Of a stretch of 64,000 nucleotides of DNA, positions 43,881-56,159 are shown one piece after another. The notes under the pieces were generated by a model. The model was not told the origin of the DNA and did no database searches. It was given only the letters and a program-made list of their open reading frames with translations. Positions within the stretch are counted from its first letter, which is position 1, and each line of letters starts with the position of its first letter. Position numbers and translations under genes: made by a program. Source of the DNA: Stenopsyche tienmushanensis (Eukaryota > Arthropoda > Insecta > Trichoptera > Stenopsychidae). The DNA is taken from NCBI GenBank assembly GCA_008973525.1, contig WACJ01000377.1, positions 186,001 through 250,000 on the forward strand, written 5' to 3'.

Positions 43881-45254
43881 TATTAATATTTCCATGTTAT
43901 CGTTATCGATCCAGGCTAAGTCTGATTTTCTGGAACAGAAAATGTAAATACGATTAATAAAATCCTGCAGAGACGCCTATAGTTGATTTTATTTACAACA
44001 ATAGTTAAAATATCATTTTTATAAAATTATAATTTTTCCTTCTACTTAAAACTATAATTCATATCCTGTTCTATCTTAATCGCATATATGAAGAAATGGA
44101 AAACCGCTATTTAAGAATCATTTTCCTCGAAAATATCTCCTTTTTTGTACATATTTTTTATATAAAAATCTCCATTAATCAATTTATTCTCATTTTTTTT
44201 ATATACTTTTAAACGAGAAATAGAAACATTAAGATTGCACCTAGATCGAGAAGAACTAATTGCAATATTATTGTAAAACTTTGAAGCTCCTGGGCAACGT
44301 GAACAAAATTAGTGCATAGATACTATATGAATTATTTCTTGTTATCATGTTAAAAAGTTCATCAATTTCGCCATTAAACTGTAACTAAAGATGAAAAATA
44401 GATAGTGTATAATGTATAATCGTAAATTTAATAACCAATAGCTGCCTTAAGAGATAAACCATTTTCAACCCTCGAATCCGGTTTCATCCCGAAAAGGTTA
44501 ATTTTGCGAATGTGATGGGATGGGATGTTTGATGAGAGTCATCCACTCTGTATAACCCAAACCGAATAAAATAATTACGCTAGTGTATTTCAAATGATTA
44601 GAAAAGCTGAAATAAAAACTTAATTAACGACCAAGTTTAATCAATGAAAAATGGGTAATATTTCATTACAACAATTAATATAAGCAAACTGTAAGAACAT
44701 CCGGGAATTGAATTGGGAAGCTTTATTTAGTTCTTCATATTTATTTATTCAAAGTCAAAAAGATGGAAAGTATTATTGAAAACGAAGTAAATATTAAAAA
44801 TATATATGAAATAAAAATCTCATAATGCAAATTGACTTTATATTTATGATCTACGTTGATTGCTTTTTAATCTTACTGCTTCTAAGAAATATGTATGTAA
44901 AATGTATTCGAATTTTTAAACGATATTTCTTAGTATACAATAGAACATTTTATGATTTTCAGAATCTACGTTCATAATTAATCAAACGTCAATTAGATTT
45001 TCATTGCCATCTGAATATTTCATAGAAACAATAAAATAAAAGACGTTAAAAAGCAATTCCATTACATGTCTTATGAGGATATTTTGTTATTTCTTTTACT
45101 TAATTAAGAACATTCTCAATATACAAAATACCCAACAACTACAAACTCGAAACTTATTATATATTATTATATTATATATTGAAATTCGAAAACCAGTTTT
45201 TTAAACCTAAAAATCTGATTTCGAGCATAAAAATTAAATTTTCATTTTAAACTT
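43881..45254. other. A+T-rich DNA, nothing recognised
   Basis: No supported feature; a palindromic TATTATATATTATTATATTA stretch lies at about 45160. Confidence 0.5.
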
Positions 45255-45602
45255 ATTTGTTTGTATATAATGCGCTACCATACCGTTCATCAAATTGCAA
45301 TAAAATTTCGTTCACTTATTGCTAAGGATTGCGCGAGTAACATAGGCATAGTCTAACGTACAAAAATTAAAAAGTTGTTTGTTCGTATTGTATGTGCTGC
45401 CATACTGTTCATTCGATTGGAATAAAACTTTTCCAACTTATTGTTTGCACTTTTTCAAATAATATAGGTATAGTATTATTAACTAATAGTAGATCTTATA
45501 TATAAAAATCGATGTTTGTATGTATGTTCATATTTATAATATAACCAACAAAATAAAATAAATTTCATTCTTTCTATCATTCCTAATTAAATAAGATTCG
45601 AA
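45255..45602 (+). mobile_element. Helitron-family fragments in tandem
   Basis: TTGTTTGTATATAATGCGCT and ACCATACCGTTCATC near 45258 match the Helitron at 30164. From about 45364 a second, longer copy (ATGTGCTGCCATACTGTTCA, then TTTGCACTTTTTCAAATAAT) continues through the second start motif TCTTATATATAAAAATCGAT (45487) to CATTCCTAATTAAATAAGAT. The CTAG-containing 3' end is missing. Two partial copies head to tail. Confidence 0.6.
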
Positions 45603-45689
45603 TCAAAAAATTCGAATAATTTTGTCCATTATTTTAATTTTATATTTCATATATTTCTGAAAACCGGAAACCAGTGGAATCCAGTTTAA

Positions 45690-45864
45690 CCGTTATAGTG
45701 CCAATCGTCTATTTCCGTCGACTCGTCTTCAACATTCCTTTATAAAATAGCGAAAAAAATGAACAAAATCCATGGAATAATTATGATGTTGCATAATTTT
45801 GAAAAAAAAGCATTTTTTTTGGCATTTTTAAGCAAACAATATTAATTTTTTGGCACTAAAACGG
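45690..45864. mobile_element. Short TTAA-flanked inverted-repeat element
   Basis: Left end CCGTTATAGTGCCAATC after TTAA (45686-45689); right end, read inward, CCGTTTTAGTGCCAAAAAA before TTAA (45865-45868). About 15 bp of inverted terminal repeat. The length is 175 bp, with no coding sequence. The right TTAA is also the left TTAA of the next element. Confidence 0.65.
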
Positions 45865-45868
45865 TTAA

Positions 45869-46775
45869 GGCGTCTTCTCACTTTAGGCGCCTCAAAAATA
45901 GGCTATTTTCACGATTTTTTTTCGAGGATTTTCGCTAAAAATTATGAGATAAAATGGATCTTATGTAATAAATACATCTTTCAAGTACAAGAAAAATTTT
46001 TTTTTTATTTTTTTGAACAATTATTATAATAAAACAGTAGCATCGAAAAACCCGTGTAGAAATGTTATATTCGTGGCTTGTTGATGGTATCTCCGAGATG
46101 GGTCATTTAAAACAAAAAAATAAAACAGTTTTAGATTCAGTATATCAGTGGCTATAGCGCAGATCATCAGATTTTTGATATTCGCGAAAATAACAAAATG
46201 GCGCACGTTTTACGAAAAAGTAAAAAAAAACGCGTTTTTTTGGAGTTTTTTGTAAAAAAAAATTACTTAAAATCAAAATTTTAAAAATCTGATGATATGC
46301 ACTATAGCCATAACTATGAAAAATATGTCATTCAAATTTCATGACAATCGGCCGGATAGTTTCCGAAATTTCATCAACAAGCCACCGAAAAACCTTGTTT
46401 TGAGATAAACGCGTTTAAAGTTTTGGTTGCAGAAAAATTGCCCAGACACAGCTGTTGAAACACTCGTTGTTATTTTGGGTATTTCCTCCGAAGATCTTCA
46501 TAAATCGGTTTCAAAACCTCGTGAACATCCTCAGATAGAGCAGAAGGATGTTTAAAAGTTTCTATCTGATTGTTTTTCACCACTTTCTTGTACTTGCACC
46601 ATGAGTCTGAACAATACGTATGCAGCCGGGTGCTCTCAGGTAGTCACCCAAAAATGTAGTTAGATTCGTCCGATCTTTATGAAATTTCGATATAACATTT
46701 TTGAAGATATGTACTTTCAAAATTTAAAATAAAATAATAATCGATTTTTTTAAAATTGTAAAGTGAGAAGACGCC
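45869..46775 (-). mobile_element. TTAA element with Mutator/Kolobok-type transposase relic
   Basis: Inverted 17-bp termini GGCGTCTTCTCACTTTA (45869) and TAAAGTGAGAAGACGCC (to 46775), flanked by TTAA at 45865-45868 and 46776-46779. The 907-bp interior holds a transposase scrap on the minus strand and an internal foldback: GTGGCTTGTTGATG (46073-46086) pairs perfectly with 46372-46385, and TGGCTATAGCGCAGATCATC (46150 on) pairs with 46283-46310 with two mismatches. TTAA targets are used by piggyBac and Kolobok; the protein relic favours Kolobok. Confidence 0.7.
46415..46634 (-). pseudogene. Mutator/Kolobok-like transposase fragment
   Basis: The minus-strand frame reads HTYCSDSWCKYKKVV, then FKHPSALSEDVHEVLKPIYE and DLRRKYPK, then, after a one-base shift, TQNNNECFNSCVWAIF. 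In arthropod proteins annotated as Mutator-like transposase domain the same order is found: a C...WCKY motif, KHKHPLP, KPIY, then TQN-x-NE-x-x-N-x-VW. The rest of the catalytic domain is missing. Family recall is from general knowledge; a domain search should confirm it. Confidence 0.6.
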
Positions 46776-46779
46776 TTAA

Positions 46780-47729
46780 TTCGAAAAGTAAAAACCGGTT
46801 TTGAAGATTGTCGGTTTTTGTATAAGCCCCAATTAAAACATATAATTCAATAAAAATTTTCACAATAACTTGTAAACATTTTCCTTCTCAAAGATTACAT
46901 TAAAAATATTGAAGTACTTCAGACAGCTTTTGTGAATCAGTTGATTGATTTTATGAGAAATTGACAAATATTGGAATTATTTCAATTAATAATATCATTT
47001 TTGGTAGCAAATTATGAATAATTAACCTTTTCCACACTAAAATATATCAAATATAATAGGATTTCAATAGAAATAATTTTTGTCCTGTCTATCATGTTTT
47101 CAAAAATTCTAATTCGGCACGTTTATCAAAAAGTTTGATGACTCCTGATCTAAAAACTCTAAATATTTAATTTTTATGATTTTTTTAATAAAATTCAAGT
47201 ATTTTTTATATTTTATTACAATTGAAATTTTATTGCAGAATTGTCGAACATGAATCTAGCATGCTGATGTCTAACAGTGCATGCATTGATCGTATCAGAA
47301 CCATTAGGATATTCGGGCATGTTTTATTTGAGAAACCATTGTTTCAAGTACATCCTATCATGTTGTGTATTCGTGTGCCAAGAGAAGACGCTTTAAACAA
47401 CAACCGAAGAACTGGTGAAATCTTGTAAATAGAAAATCGCAGACGTTTCACGAAATTCCCTCAATATTTCAGGCAATAGATAGTATATATATATATAGAT
47501 ATAGAGATAGATAGACATTATGCCTTAAGCTTTTATTTGTGATATTTTATAGTGGTTTAAAATGATATTTATGAAGTAAATTGATAATATGAATGGCAAA
47601 TCTCAAAATAAGATGTTCATATCGTTTGCGAACCCAATTACGATTGATAGCTCAGAAGTCAAGGATACCTTTGAAGAATCCATCTGCTGAGAATAAACCA
47701 AATAAATAATGACATTGCTTGACCGTCAA
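46780..47729. other. A+T-rich DNA with TA-rich microsatellite
   Basis: TATATATATATATAGATATA with GAGATAGATAGA follows at about 47487-47515. No gene; the 68-codon frame at 47222 shows no motif. Confidence 0.5.
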
Positions 47730-48450
47730 AGGAATACACATTCATTATAATCAGAATGCCGACTTAAGAGGCATAAATGCGAAGAAAAAATATATTTTCA
47801 TACTTGCGAGACAAGTCGTTCGGAAAATCCATCCGAGGGGTATTTTGGCAAATTTCGCCATACCCAGGCACGGAAGGATCAAAGAATCTTATACTTTTCA
47901 TACTGGCCTCGGAGCCTTTTAAAGTGTTTTTTCTCACAATGGCCCACTCGTTGAAAGGGCACATTTTAAAAATATCGCCGACCCATTGAACAGATTTACC
48001 AAAAGGAGAATTTGACTTTTTTTAATATCGCGGCGTACGCACGAAACCTCATCGTTATAAGACGTCAAAAATAGCTGCCCCATATATTAATGAAAGGTTT
48101 TTCGTATTGATTATGCGCCTCTTTCCCCATCGATCAGCTCCTCTAAAGCGCTGAATAAATAGTACCGTATTATAAGTAGACATCGAAACATTCGAACCTT
48201 TGTCGTCATCAAAACAAGGTTAACATTTTCTCCGATTCCATTCCGGGACCTTCTATTGTTTTAGTGGGAATTCAATTCGCGGAAGGGGAATAATAGTACA
48301 ACATCTGTAGCTAAGCCTTCGGTCCGAAGTCGCAGAAAGGGCTAAACTACGCCGAACTATTGCGAAAAGATAACCGTTATCACGTCTTGTCTTTATTGTC
48401 CAGCAGACCTTTGGCGACCCATAACATTGGTATGTTAGCTATGCAAGATG
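47730..48450. other. G+C-richer island, candidate conserved DNA
   Basis: Frames of 66-70 codons overlap on both strands at 47719-47989. CCATACCCAGGCACGGAAGG and CTTCGGTCCGAAGTCGC (a short palindrome near 48318) stand out. No domain or repeat recognised. Confidence 0.3.
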
Positions 48451-49524
48451 TTCCCTGATATTTTAGATACAGACTTCTGGGTTTCGATATAAAGACATTT
48501 CAATACAAAGGAATTTACATGCATCAGCACTCCAATAGACCCATAGTATGTCTTTGTTGAATAAATGTTTTTCATTTACATTAATATTAAAGCATATTTG
48601 GGATCAGCCGGACTGAATGTTATCAAAATCATACAATTAAAATCATCACGCCCTATTTTGATTGAATGACAACTTATAATATTATTTCAAATATATAAGA
48701 AGCATTTTGTCTTTATTAAAAAAAAAATAAACAGATATTCGCAATGTAATTCAATTCAATAATATCATTGATTCATATTAATATTTGTCAAACAAATCCC
48801 AATTAGCTGTTGTTTGCTAGTTTAAGCTTGCGAACTTAGACAAAGCATCTGAATGCAATGCAATTAATTATATCAATGATAGTAGTAGAATTACTGAGTG
48901 CAGTAATTTAATGAAATAATCAGCGACTTTATTCGAGATAAATCTGAAAATAATGCTATAAATCCATTGAAATTCGATACAAAACCTAAAAGCAGATTCG
49001 TTTATCTGAAATGGATTAAATGAAGAATCATGCTGAAATACATATTATCAATCCAGCAGCATGCCAATAAATAAAACAATTTTATTTGATTAGAAGAAAC
49101 TTTTAAATTAAAGCAGCGAGTGACTATTAAAAAATGATGACTTGCTCAGGTCGTAATTTCAGCCACAATTGCTCGCGTTTTGATTAAAGCGCATAAATAC
49201 AACATTCAAATTTGGATTTTGGACAAATTAATTGCAGGCTTTATAAGCATTTCGAAATTATCTTAAAATGTCATATTCTTTACGGAACATATGCAATCTT
49301 CGTATGAGATGTTTTATGTAATATATTCAATACCAGTAAATCTGGATTAAGAAGACCCCCAAAGATTGTTATAAAAGTCGTGTATATTGTGGAATTGTGC
49401 TTAACCATTTGAGTAATGAGCTAAATTAAAATTATCCTAAAATTAGGTATTATAATCGTTTGTCCGCCACTTATCATCCGTATAAATCCACTTATCTGTG
49501 AGGACCGTCGCAGCGTGTATGAAG
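48451..49524. other. A+T-rich DNA, nothing recognised
   Basis: No supported feature. Confidence 0.5.
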
Positions 49525-49671
49525 CTTGTACATAAATAAATAAACACTGTCAATAGCATATCTCCGTCTCTGTTTCTTTTCAAAATCAACGTGCAAAATA
49601 ATCTCCATCTTTATCTGTCTCCGAGCTCAACGTGTAAGAATACACTTTATGAATCACTGGAATTCGGACAC
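49525..49671 (+). repeat. Dispersed repeat B, copy 2 (LTR-like)
   Basis: ATAAATAAACACTGTCAATA-GCA, then directly CTCCGTCTCTG and TCTGTCTCCGAGCTCAACGT, collinear with 24145-24384 but without its internal 115-base segment. Termini undefined. Confidence 0.5.
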
Positions 49672-51079
49672 AATATTGTGTCTTACCTCTTTAAGGGTTT
49701 AATTTTATAATAAGGATAAATATGCTTAAATAACGAAATTGGTTTAAATACTATTTATTCTTTGCAATATTTTTATTGCAAGTTCCTATAAAATTGATGA
49801 ATAATTTACAATAAAATCTATATTAATACACTAAATATTTCTAAATAATTATTTTTCCTTGAATGCTTATGGTTACGCAGACAATTCTATGATTTCAGCT
49901 AATTATAATTGATGATTATTATAGCAATCCCTGTATGCAATATCGCATTCGATTTAATGTTGTAGTTAGGACTTATCTATATGTAGGCCAATAGTTTCAT
50001 CAATCGATAATTTTAGTACTTAAATACAGCCACTAGATGGCGCCCATAATTCCTTGCTCGTAATATTATCCTTTCACGAACAATTCAATATTTGCCATCA
50101 AGATTCTTACAATTTTGTGACATTTGAGTGCAAATATCTTTATAAGTGCTGATGAAAATTTAGTTATATCGCTTTTATTATATAATCTTTTATTTGGGAG
50201 TTAAAAAAAGGTTTAATTTAAACTTCGTTTTAAAAATGCTATTTTTGCAACATTCCCACTAATTTTCATTTGATGATAATATGAATAATATTGCTTTAAA
50301 AATACGCTTTGTTTTAAATTTGCATGTTTTAAAAATATAATATATTTAGCCATAATGTCCTGAAAAGGGTCGTTCTTGACCTTCATACTAAAAAATATGC
50401 AATGTTATATTTTAAATATCTCAAATCATTCTAAGTTTTTGAACAACGCAAATGCTTACAAAAATATTGCTTGCCTGAAATTTAAATTAAATCGGTACCA
50501 AAAGTGGCAATGGATAATTGAAGTATTGATAATCTCAATATAATCGATTTAGTCCTTTGAAGGCATCTCCATTTAACGAGTAAATTAATTCAAATTAACA
50601 ATCCTTTTTATATAATTGAATTCCGTTCCTGAATTAATTTCTATTGTTCATTAAACACAAAGGCCATCCCAGATATTTTAACGCCTAGGGCTATGATTCG
50701 TATTATAAATTCTCCCCGGACGTATTATACATTGCAAGATTTTGGATTTGTATGGGTGTACATACGGCGAAAGATGTACATTTTTTTAAAATGTAAGTAC
50801 AAGAAATATTACTTGCTTATTTACTGAAAAAAAAAAATTAAAGCTTCGAGTGTATAGCGAAAAGCACGTAAGTTTTGTTTGTTCAAAGCAGAGCCGAGCA
50901 AACTTGATCTGGAGAGTCAACATAAATACATTAGTCCCCGAAGTTGTGTTCAATTGGAAACAGGTAGACTAAGCGGATCAAAACTATTAAGTAGAAAATA
51001 GGCTTACTGATTTTCAGGCATTCACAGCGAGCTATCGTGTAAAGACGACACATTCTGATGTAAAAAAATGATATTTTTA
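49672..51079. other. A+T-rich DNA around a CTCF-like site
   Basis: Apart from the motif at 50030 nothing was recognised. Confidence 0.5.
50030..50044 (+). promoter_or_regulatory. CTCF-type motif
   Basis: CCACTAGATGGCGCC fits the animal CTCF consensus CCASYAGRKGGCRS at every defined position. It is a single site in otherwise A+T-rich DNA. Binding is not shown; CTCF is conserved in most insects. Confidence 0.45.
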
Positions 51080-51330
51080 AAGCGGCCAAAACTAGATTGA
51101 TACGCCACTTTCGTCTCGCGCTAGGAATTTCAGGAACCTTCCTCGGTGAAATTTGTTCCTTTATCGTTGACGCGATATCAAATTGCTCCTCTTTCAGCGT
51201 TATATATCGTCTCGGGATAAAAAGTCACAAGGTTATAAGTCATGAGAACAATGGTTGGGATAGACGAAAAAAGGGATGCTGTGATCAACAGTATTGAATG
51301 CACTGATGCATCACCGTGCAATTTATTTTA
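51080..51330. other. G+C-richer island
   Basis: Short stretch of even composition, with a 66-codon frame of no known domain. Candidate non-coding element only. Confidence 0.25.
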
Positions 51331-52809
51331 ACAGCCACTATTTTTATGGACGTGATGTATTAACTGTGATACAGCGTCGACCGTACATTTATTTCAAGAA
51401 TTTTGAGGTGCAAAATATATAAATTTTACCTAAAATATACGTAGTTGTACAGAGTAAATTTATACAAAAAAGACACAAAGCGTTTGCGCCATTATGGCGA
51501 TATATCAACGTTGAAAAATAATCGATTCAAATAGAAAAATCGTTGAACTACAAAAAAATTGCGTACTCTACAAAATATAGCATTTATCGAATTAGCAACG
51601 GTCGAGAATTCGAATGGAACCTAGAAATATTGTAATTTAGATTGTTTGAAGAATTCCATATGTATAGAATTTAATAAGATTTTTTATTGTTTGAATTTTC
51701 ATACAAATTGCCTTTCTGACACCCAAATTGAATGTCATAAATAAGCATGCAACAAAAACATTTGCGGCGATTTAAAGGATATTTAAGGTATCTCATAAAT
51801 AATTCGAGTAATTTGGAAGGCCTCTTCTACAATGATACCGTTTTATGCAAATCAATCAAATGAAAAACACGCGAAAAAGTGATAAAAATCTTACAAATTA
51901 ATGTTTGGGTCATAAAGATACTTAAATCATAATTATGTTTCATTACAGAGCAGTCATACGGAGTCCATCGCATGATAAAGACCTCCTCATAATTCAGATT
52001 ATCTTTATAATATATTGATTTCATCATTGGGAGTAGAATGAATTACAAGTTGTATGATTGATGTTGAAGTTCATTTTTTGTTTTGATATAGAGGACCAAT
52101 TTTAAACTGAAATATATTATTCCTGCGAATTTAAGAATAAGAACGCTTTCTTTTTCGAGATCTACTTTTTCAGTTCGAATGGTTCAAAACGACATGGAAA
52201 GCATCGTAACAAATATTCTTCAGTCTTCCAATGTGGTGTGCTACTGTACCCATTTGATTCGTGCTATTAATCTAATTTCATCCCTATGCTAGGGGTTGTT
52301 TCATAGTCTCATTCTATCTCTGAGAAACCGGAATACCAGTCTGTTGTTCTTCCGTTGTGTTCTGCCCATTTCCTGTTAAAAATTGCATTGAATGCAGGAA
52401 TGAAACTATTTTCAAACAAAATCAATATTTATTGTACAAAATAAATGTATTCTTTATTTTTTAAGGATTTTTTTTCCTTTATACAAATTTTACAATACCA
52501 TTTCATCTTCTATGTATCATTTTTGCAGCATTTTCATCATTATTTGCCAATAATTTATTCTTTATGGCAATTATATCTCGAAAATATACAACATGATCGA
52601 TCTCAAGTAACAACAACAGGATTGCATTTTTTACAACTATTATATTTAATGTTTATTATATTAAGGTAATAAGAGAGAAAAGGTTCAAATTAAATTTTTA
52701 AAAATATGCACGAGACTTGTGCATGATAGAAATGATTTTTTTGTATTTATTAACGGAAATTGTTAGCTAAAATATTACGCTATGTTTGTATAATATACAA
52801 TAAAATAGA
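51331..52809. other. A+T-rich DNA, nothing recognised
   Basis: No supported feature. Confidence 0.5.
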
Positions 52810-52880
52810 CAAGCTACTGGTCTAGCGGTTGCTTTATGATACATATAGAAGCGGCGCATGCGCATTCGAGAGCCAGTTAT
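52810..52880 (+). repeat. tRNA-like sequence, possible SINE head
   Basis: TGGTCTAGCGG at 52818-52828 fits an RNA polymerase III A box, and ATTCGAGAGCC at 52864-52874 resembles a B box at tRNA-like spacing. The tRNA arms do not pair convincingly, so this is at most a decayed tRNA-derived SINE head, with no tail defined. Confidence 0.3.
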
Positions 52881-53078
52881 AAAACTCGAAATATAAATAT
52901 CTAATAATTTAGATACATTTATTGATTTGCCATCTTTTTTTAAACAATCTAATGTATATTTTTTGAAGAAAATGTTATTAATTATTGTGTTAATCCATAA
53001 CATTTTGGGCCAAATGTATTTTTGTGAAGTATTTTCGTTAAAATTAATTAAGAATTAAACAGCACTAATATCAGTCTT

Positions 53079-53456
53079 TGAAGACTAAATATTGCTCATA
53101 AGATAATATTTCATTTACCGACAGCCGAGAAACTTTATCTTGGATATTTGGATGTCAAACTAATTCGTTTACGGTTCGGAGTCGCCTCCTCGGATTGCCT
53201 CATATTGGACATAATTCCAAAAATAGTAGACATAATAAACGGATTAGGAACTTCTTCAACGTCTTCAGTAAATAAATGCCGACAAGAAAAACAGACCTTA
53301 TATATAGCAAAGAAAAACAATGCGTGTTTATCCCATTCTGACCTAAATATACATAAACATTTTTCCGAGAAAATACTCCCTAAAATATGTGTGCTGGTGA
53401 CTATTGCGTTAGTCACTTGTGAAGAAACAAACTGTTGTTCTTTAATTTATAATTGA
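53079..53456 (+). CDS. Open frame on both strands, unknown
   Basis: The plus strand is open for about 126 codons to the TGA at 53454-53456 (no ATG near the start; includes VKLIRLRFGVASSDCLILDI), and the minus strand is open for about 94 codons over 53135-53416. No domain was recognised on either. At this base composition one frame of this length is expected by chance in a window of this size. Listed as a possibility only. Confidence 0.12.
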
Positions 53457-53870
53457 AAGTTGAAGTTTTGTCCGCAGGGGCGAATTGTTTTCGTCGGTAT
53501 ACTTGTATCGATCGAGGCTTTTTGTTGAAAGAAAGCCTTAATTCTAATTAAATTAAATTCGCATTACTCACACCCTAGATCCTGCGTCTAATCCTGCTCG
53601 CACAAAACAAACAAGTCAGGGCGCATTTATTCTGGGGCCTCAGATTACGTTATTAACTATAAGTTAACGTTAAATAGCCACGCACCCGAGGTAAACAAAG
53701 CTCCTGGTAAAAAGTCAGCCTTTTCCAGGCAGCCCTTTAAACGTTTCCTTTCGGCCTTGTCCATTGTTAGGTAGGGACTTGAACCCACCTAATGTAGGAC
53801 GGAATGCCCCGCAGAAGTGGACCTTATTCCTAACTCAAACAACAATTAACCTTTGTTACTCAAAATCGCC
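53457..53870. other. G+C-richer island
   Basis: CCTTTTCCAGGCAGCCCTTT and GTAGGGACTTGAACCCACC stand out. The latter looks superficially like a tRNA T-arm on the minus strand but has no cloverleaf. Candidate conserved DNA by composition. Confidence 0.3.
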
Positions 53871-56159
53871 TACTTTATACTCAAACTTTGAGCATATATG
53901 AACTGATACGTATAATTAATGCTGATTGGCATGTTGGACGATTTAACTCCAACATGATTAAGGATCCGCAATCAAAGAGTTATTTCTCGCAATAAATAGC
54001 ACGCATTTTTACAAAGAATGGTTCAGGTGGTCATACTTTCGTTGAGGAATACAATAAAAGGATAATTGAAGGTACGGCTTGCTAAAAGATGGACAGAGGG
54101 GACAATGAAAATTTTAGAAGGGTGCCACGACATAAAATTTAAGTGGCTTTAAAAAAAGACCGTCAGCTCGTTGGGTTGGTGCTACAGATGTAAAACACAG
54201 TGGTTTCAAGCATTTTAAAACAAAATAGGATACCACAGTTCCTAAAATGTATAATTAAAGACAATTATTAAGTTTTTATACTATAAAGCATTATGACTAT
54301 GTAGAGACGAGCGTAATCGTATGGTAATGTCAAAATCATATAAAATTAATTTTAGAACCATTGACTTAATTGACTTGATTTTAAATACCGGTTTGATAAT
54401 TCTAACAAATGCTTCTTTTGTGAATGTGATTCAATCTTAAATGTTACCATATGGTTAGGCTCATTTAAGAGTACCACTCGTTTTCATAATCGTCAAATAT
54501 TTTACATGTTTATATTAAATTTATTTAGTAAAAAAATGTCAATTATAGCAATCGAACGAAGAAGAAAATTCTTTAAGGAAGGCAAACCAGTTCGTTCAAA
54601 AAAATCGTGTTTTTTTAATTTCGTATTTCGGAAGTATAACATATTGAGAGTATACTATAAAAGAGAAAAATCGGAATATAAAATATTTACCAAGCTATAG
54701 CGGATAATCAGGAGCATGCCAGAACCACTGTGAAGTAAAAAGTCTTGGAGTTGAGCTACCTTTCTTTCATAATACATTTGATTAAATCATTTGTATCTTT
54801 AGTTTTATTATAGAAGATGTTCCTAAAAATACTTTAAGCAAAATTATCGTTATATCGCACGCATATATCTCTAACTGTAGGTATGCAAAATTAAAGTTGC
54901 TCGAAGTCAGCTCAAAGTTGCTCGAAATCAAGTTTAGCTCGATAGTTTGTCGTGTGTGGTTGAATTTTCAAAGCAAAAATGTCAAAATATCTTAATAAAA
55001 AAACGAAAGACAGAGTAGTTTGAGGAATTTAAAAAATATATATTATCCTGGGAATCTGACTGGATTCGAAAGCTAGTACAAAAGGCAGAAAATCATTGCT
55101 TTTAAAAATATCCAAAGCTTGAAGATCTGACTCCATTTCTTGGTCTAGAGATAACATAGCATCTCTTACCAATGTATAAAGATTTATCTGGGAATGAATT
55201 ACTTCAAAAATGCTTGGGTGGCCATAGTCGATATTTAACTCGACGGTTTGGCGATTGGCTCCAAAGCACTTGCATTCTGATGTAAAAATCATTGAAATAT
55301 TAACATTCACTGCTACTGGGATATTTATTAACAACGACAGATTTATTTTGAAGATGATGAATACATTAAATATAATTATTAGCACCTACTGTAAAGTCTT
55401 TGCTGAAAATACCGATGAAGCGCGGCAAGCGAGGTAGAACCGTAAGAGTCTTTCTGAGACAAAAGCAGCTCGTATAGCCCGAAAACAACAGTTAGTCGAA
55501 GATAATCAAATTTTTGAGCAACCAGAAGATCTGTTATATGCACCTGGAATCATTGGTTGATTGGTAAGTCACTAGAATTGATAGTTTTATCGCATTGAAA
55601 CTTTAAACGAGATTATCTCGAAACTGCATTTTCAAAATGTTCCCCAGTTGTAACTTAAAAAGTTTTTGATCGATCTGACAGAAATTTTGGAATATTTCTC
55701 ACTATAATATTATCTAGTCAACTCTGTGGTTTACTTTTTTTAAATAAAAAAATAATGTAATACTTAATATATTATACATATTGCCCAAAATAAATTACGT
55801 ACGCTTTGAGGCATAATAATTTTCTAATTTTATATTTTAATTGTAATATATTTATATACATATGTTATCATTAATTAATTTTGTATTTAGATTTTATAAA
55901 TATAACAAGGATGATATCTACGAAGCTAAAACGACCCAACTCCGGTGAGTTTGGATCCAGAGACGAAGCTCTTGACAATCTTACCACAATGTCCTTCTGT
56001 TGATAAATAGCGCTAAATTTTCATTAAAATATTTTCCCTAAACAAAATTCTATTCAATTAAGAAATTGTTGTCAAACAAAAAATAATTTTACAGCGATTA
56101 ATAAATCTTTTTTCTCTCTCGTAAAATACTTTTATTCTGCGTAGAAATTGTACGAAAAA
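53871..56159. other. A+T-rich DNA, no supported gene
   Basis: The 118-codon minus frame at 55029-55385 and a 38-codon plus frame at about 55442-55558 (with KSLSETKAARIARKQQ) show no firm family match. Nothing else recognised. Confidence 0.45.

Noticed and set aside
53340..53456. Possible hAT dimerisation motif (LPKICVLVTIALVTCEE)
   Set aside because: The diagnostic CERxFS sequence is missing and no terminal repeats lie nearby.
53744..53800. tRNA-like T-arm (GGACTTGAACCCACC)
   Set aside because: The remaining arms do not pair, acceptor stem and anticodon loop are absent.
55029..55385. 118-codon minus-strand frame
   Set aside because: Hydrophobic start looks like a membrane segment, but there is no family match, start context or conservation evidence.
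55442..55558. Short plus frame with KSLSETKAARIARKQQLVED
   Set aside because: It recalls charged spacer regions of Helitron or retroelement proteins, but it is only 38 codons and not linked to any element.
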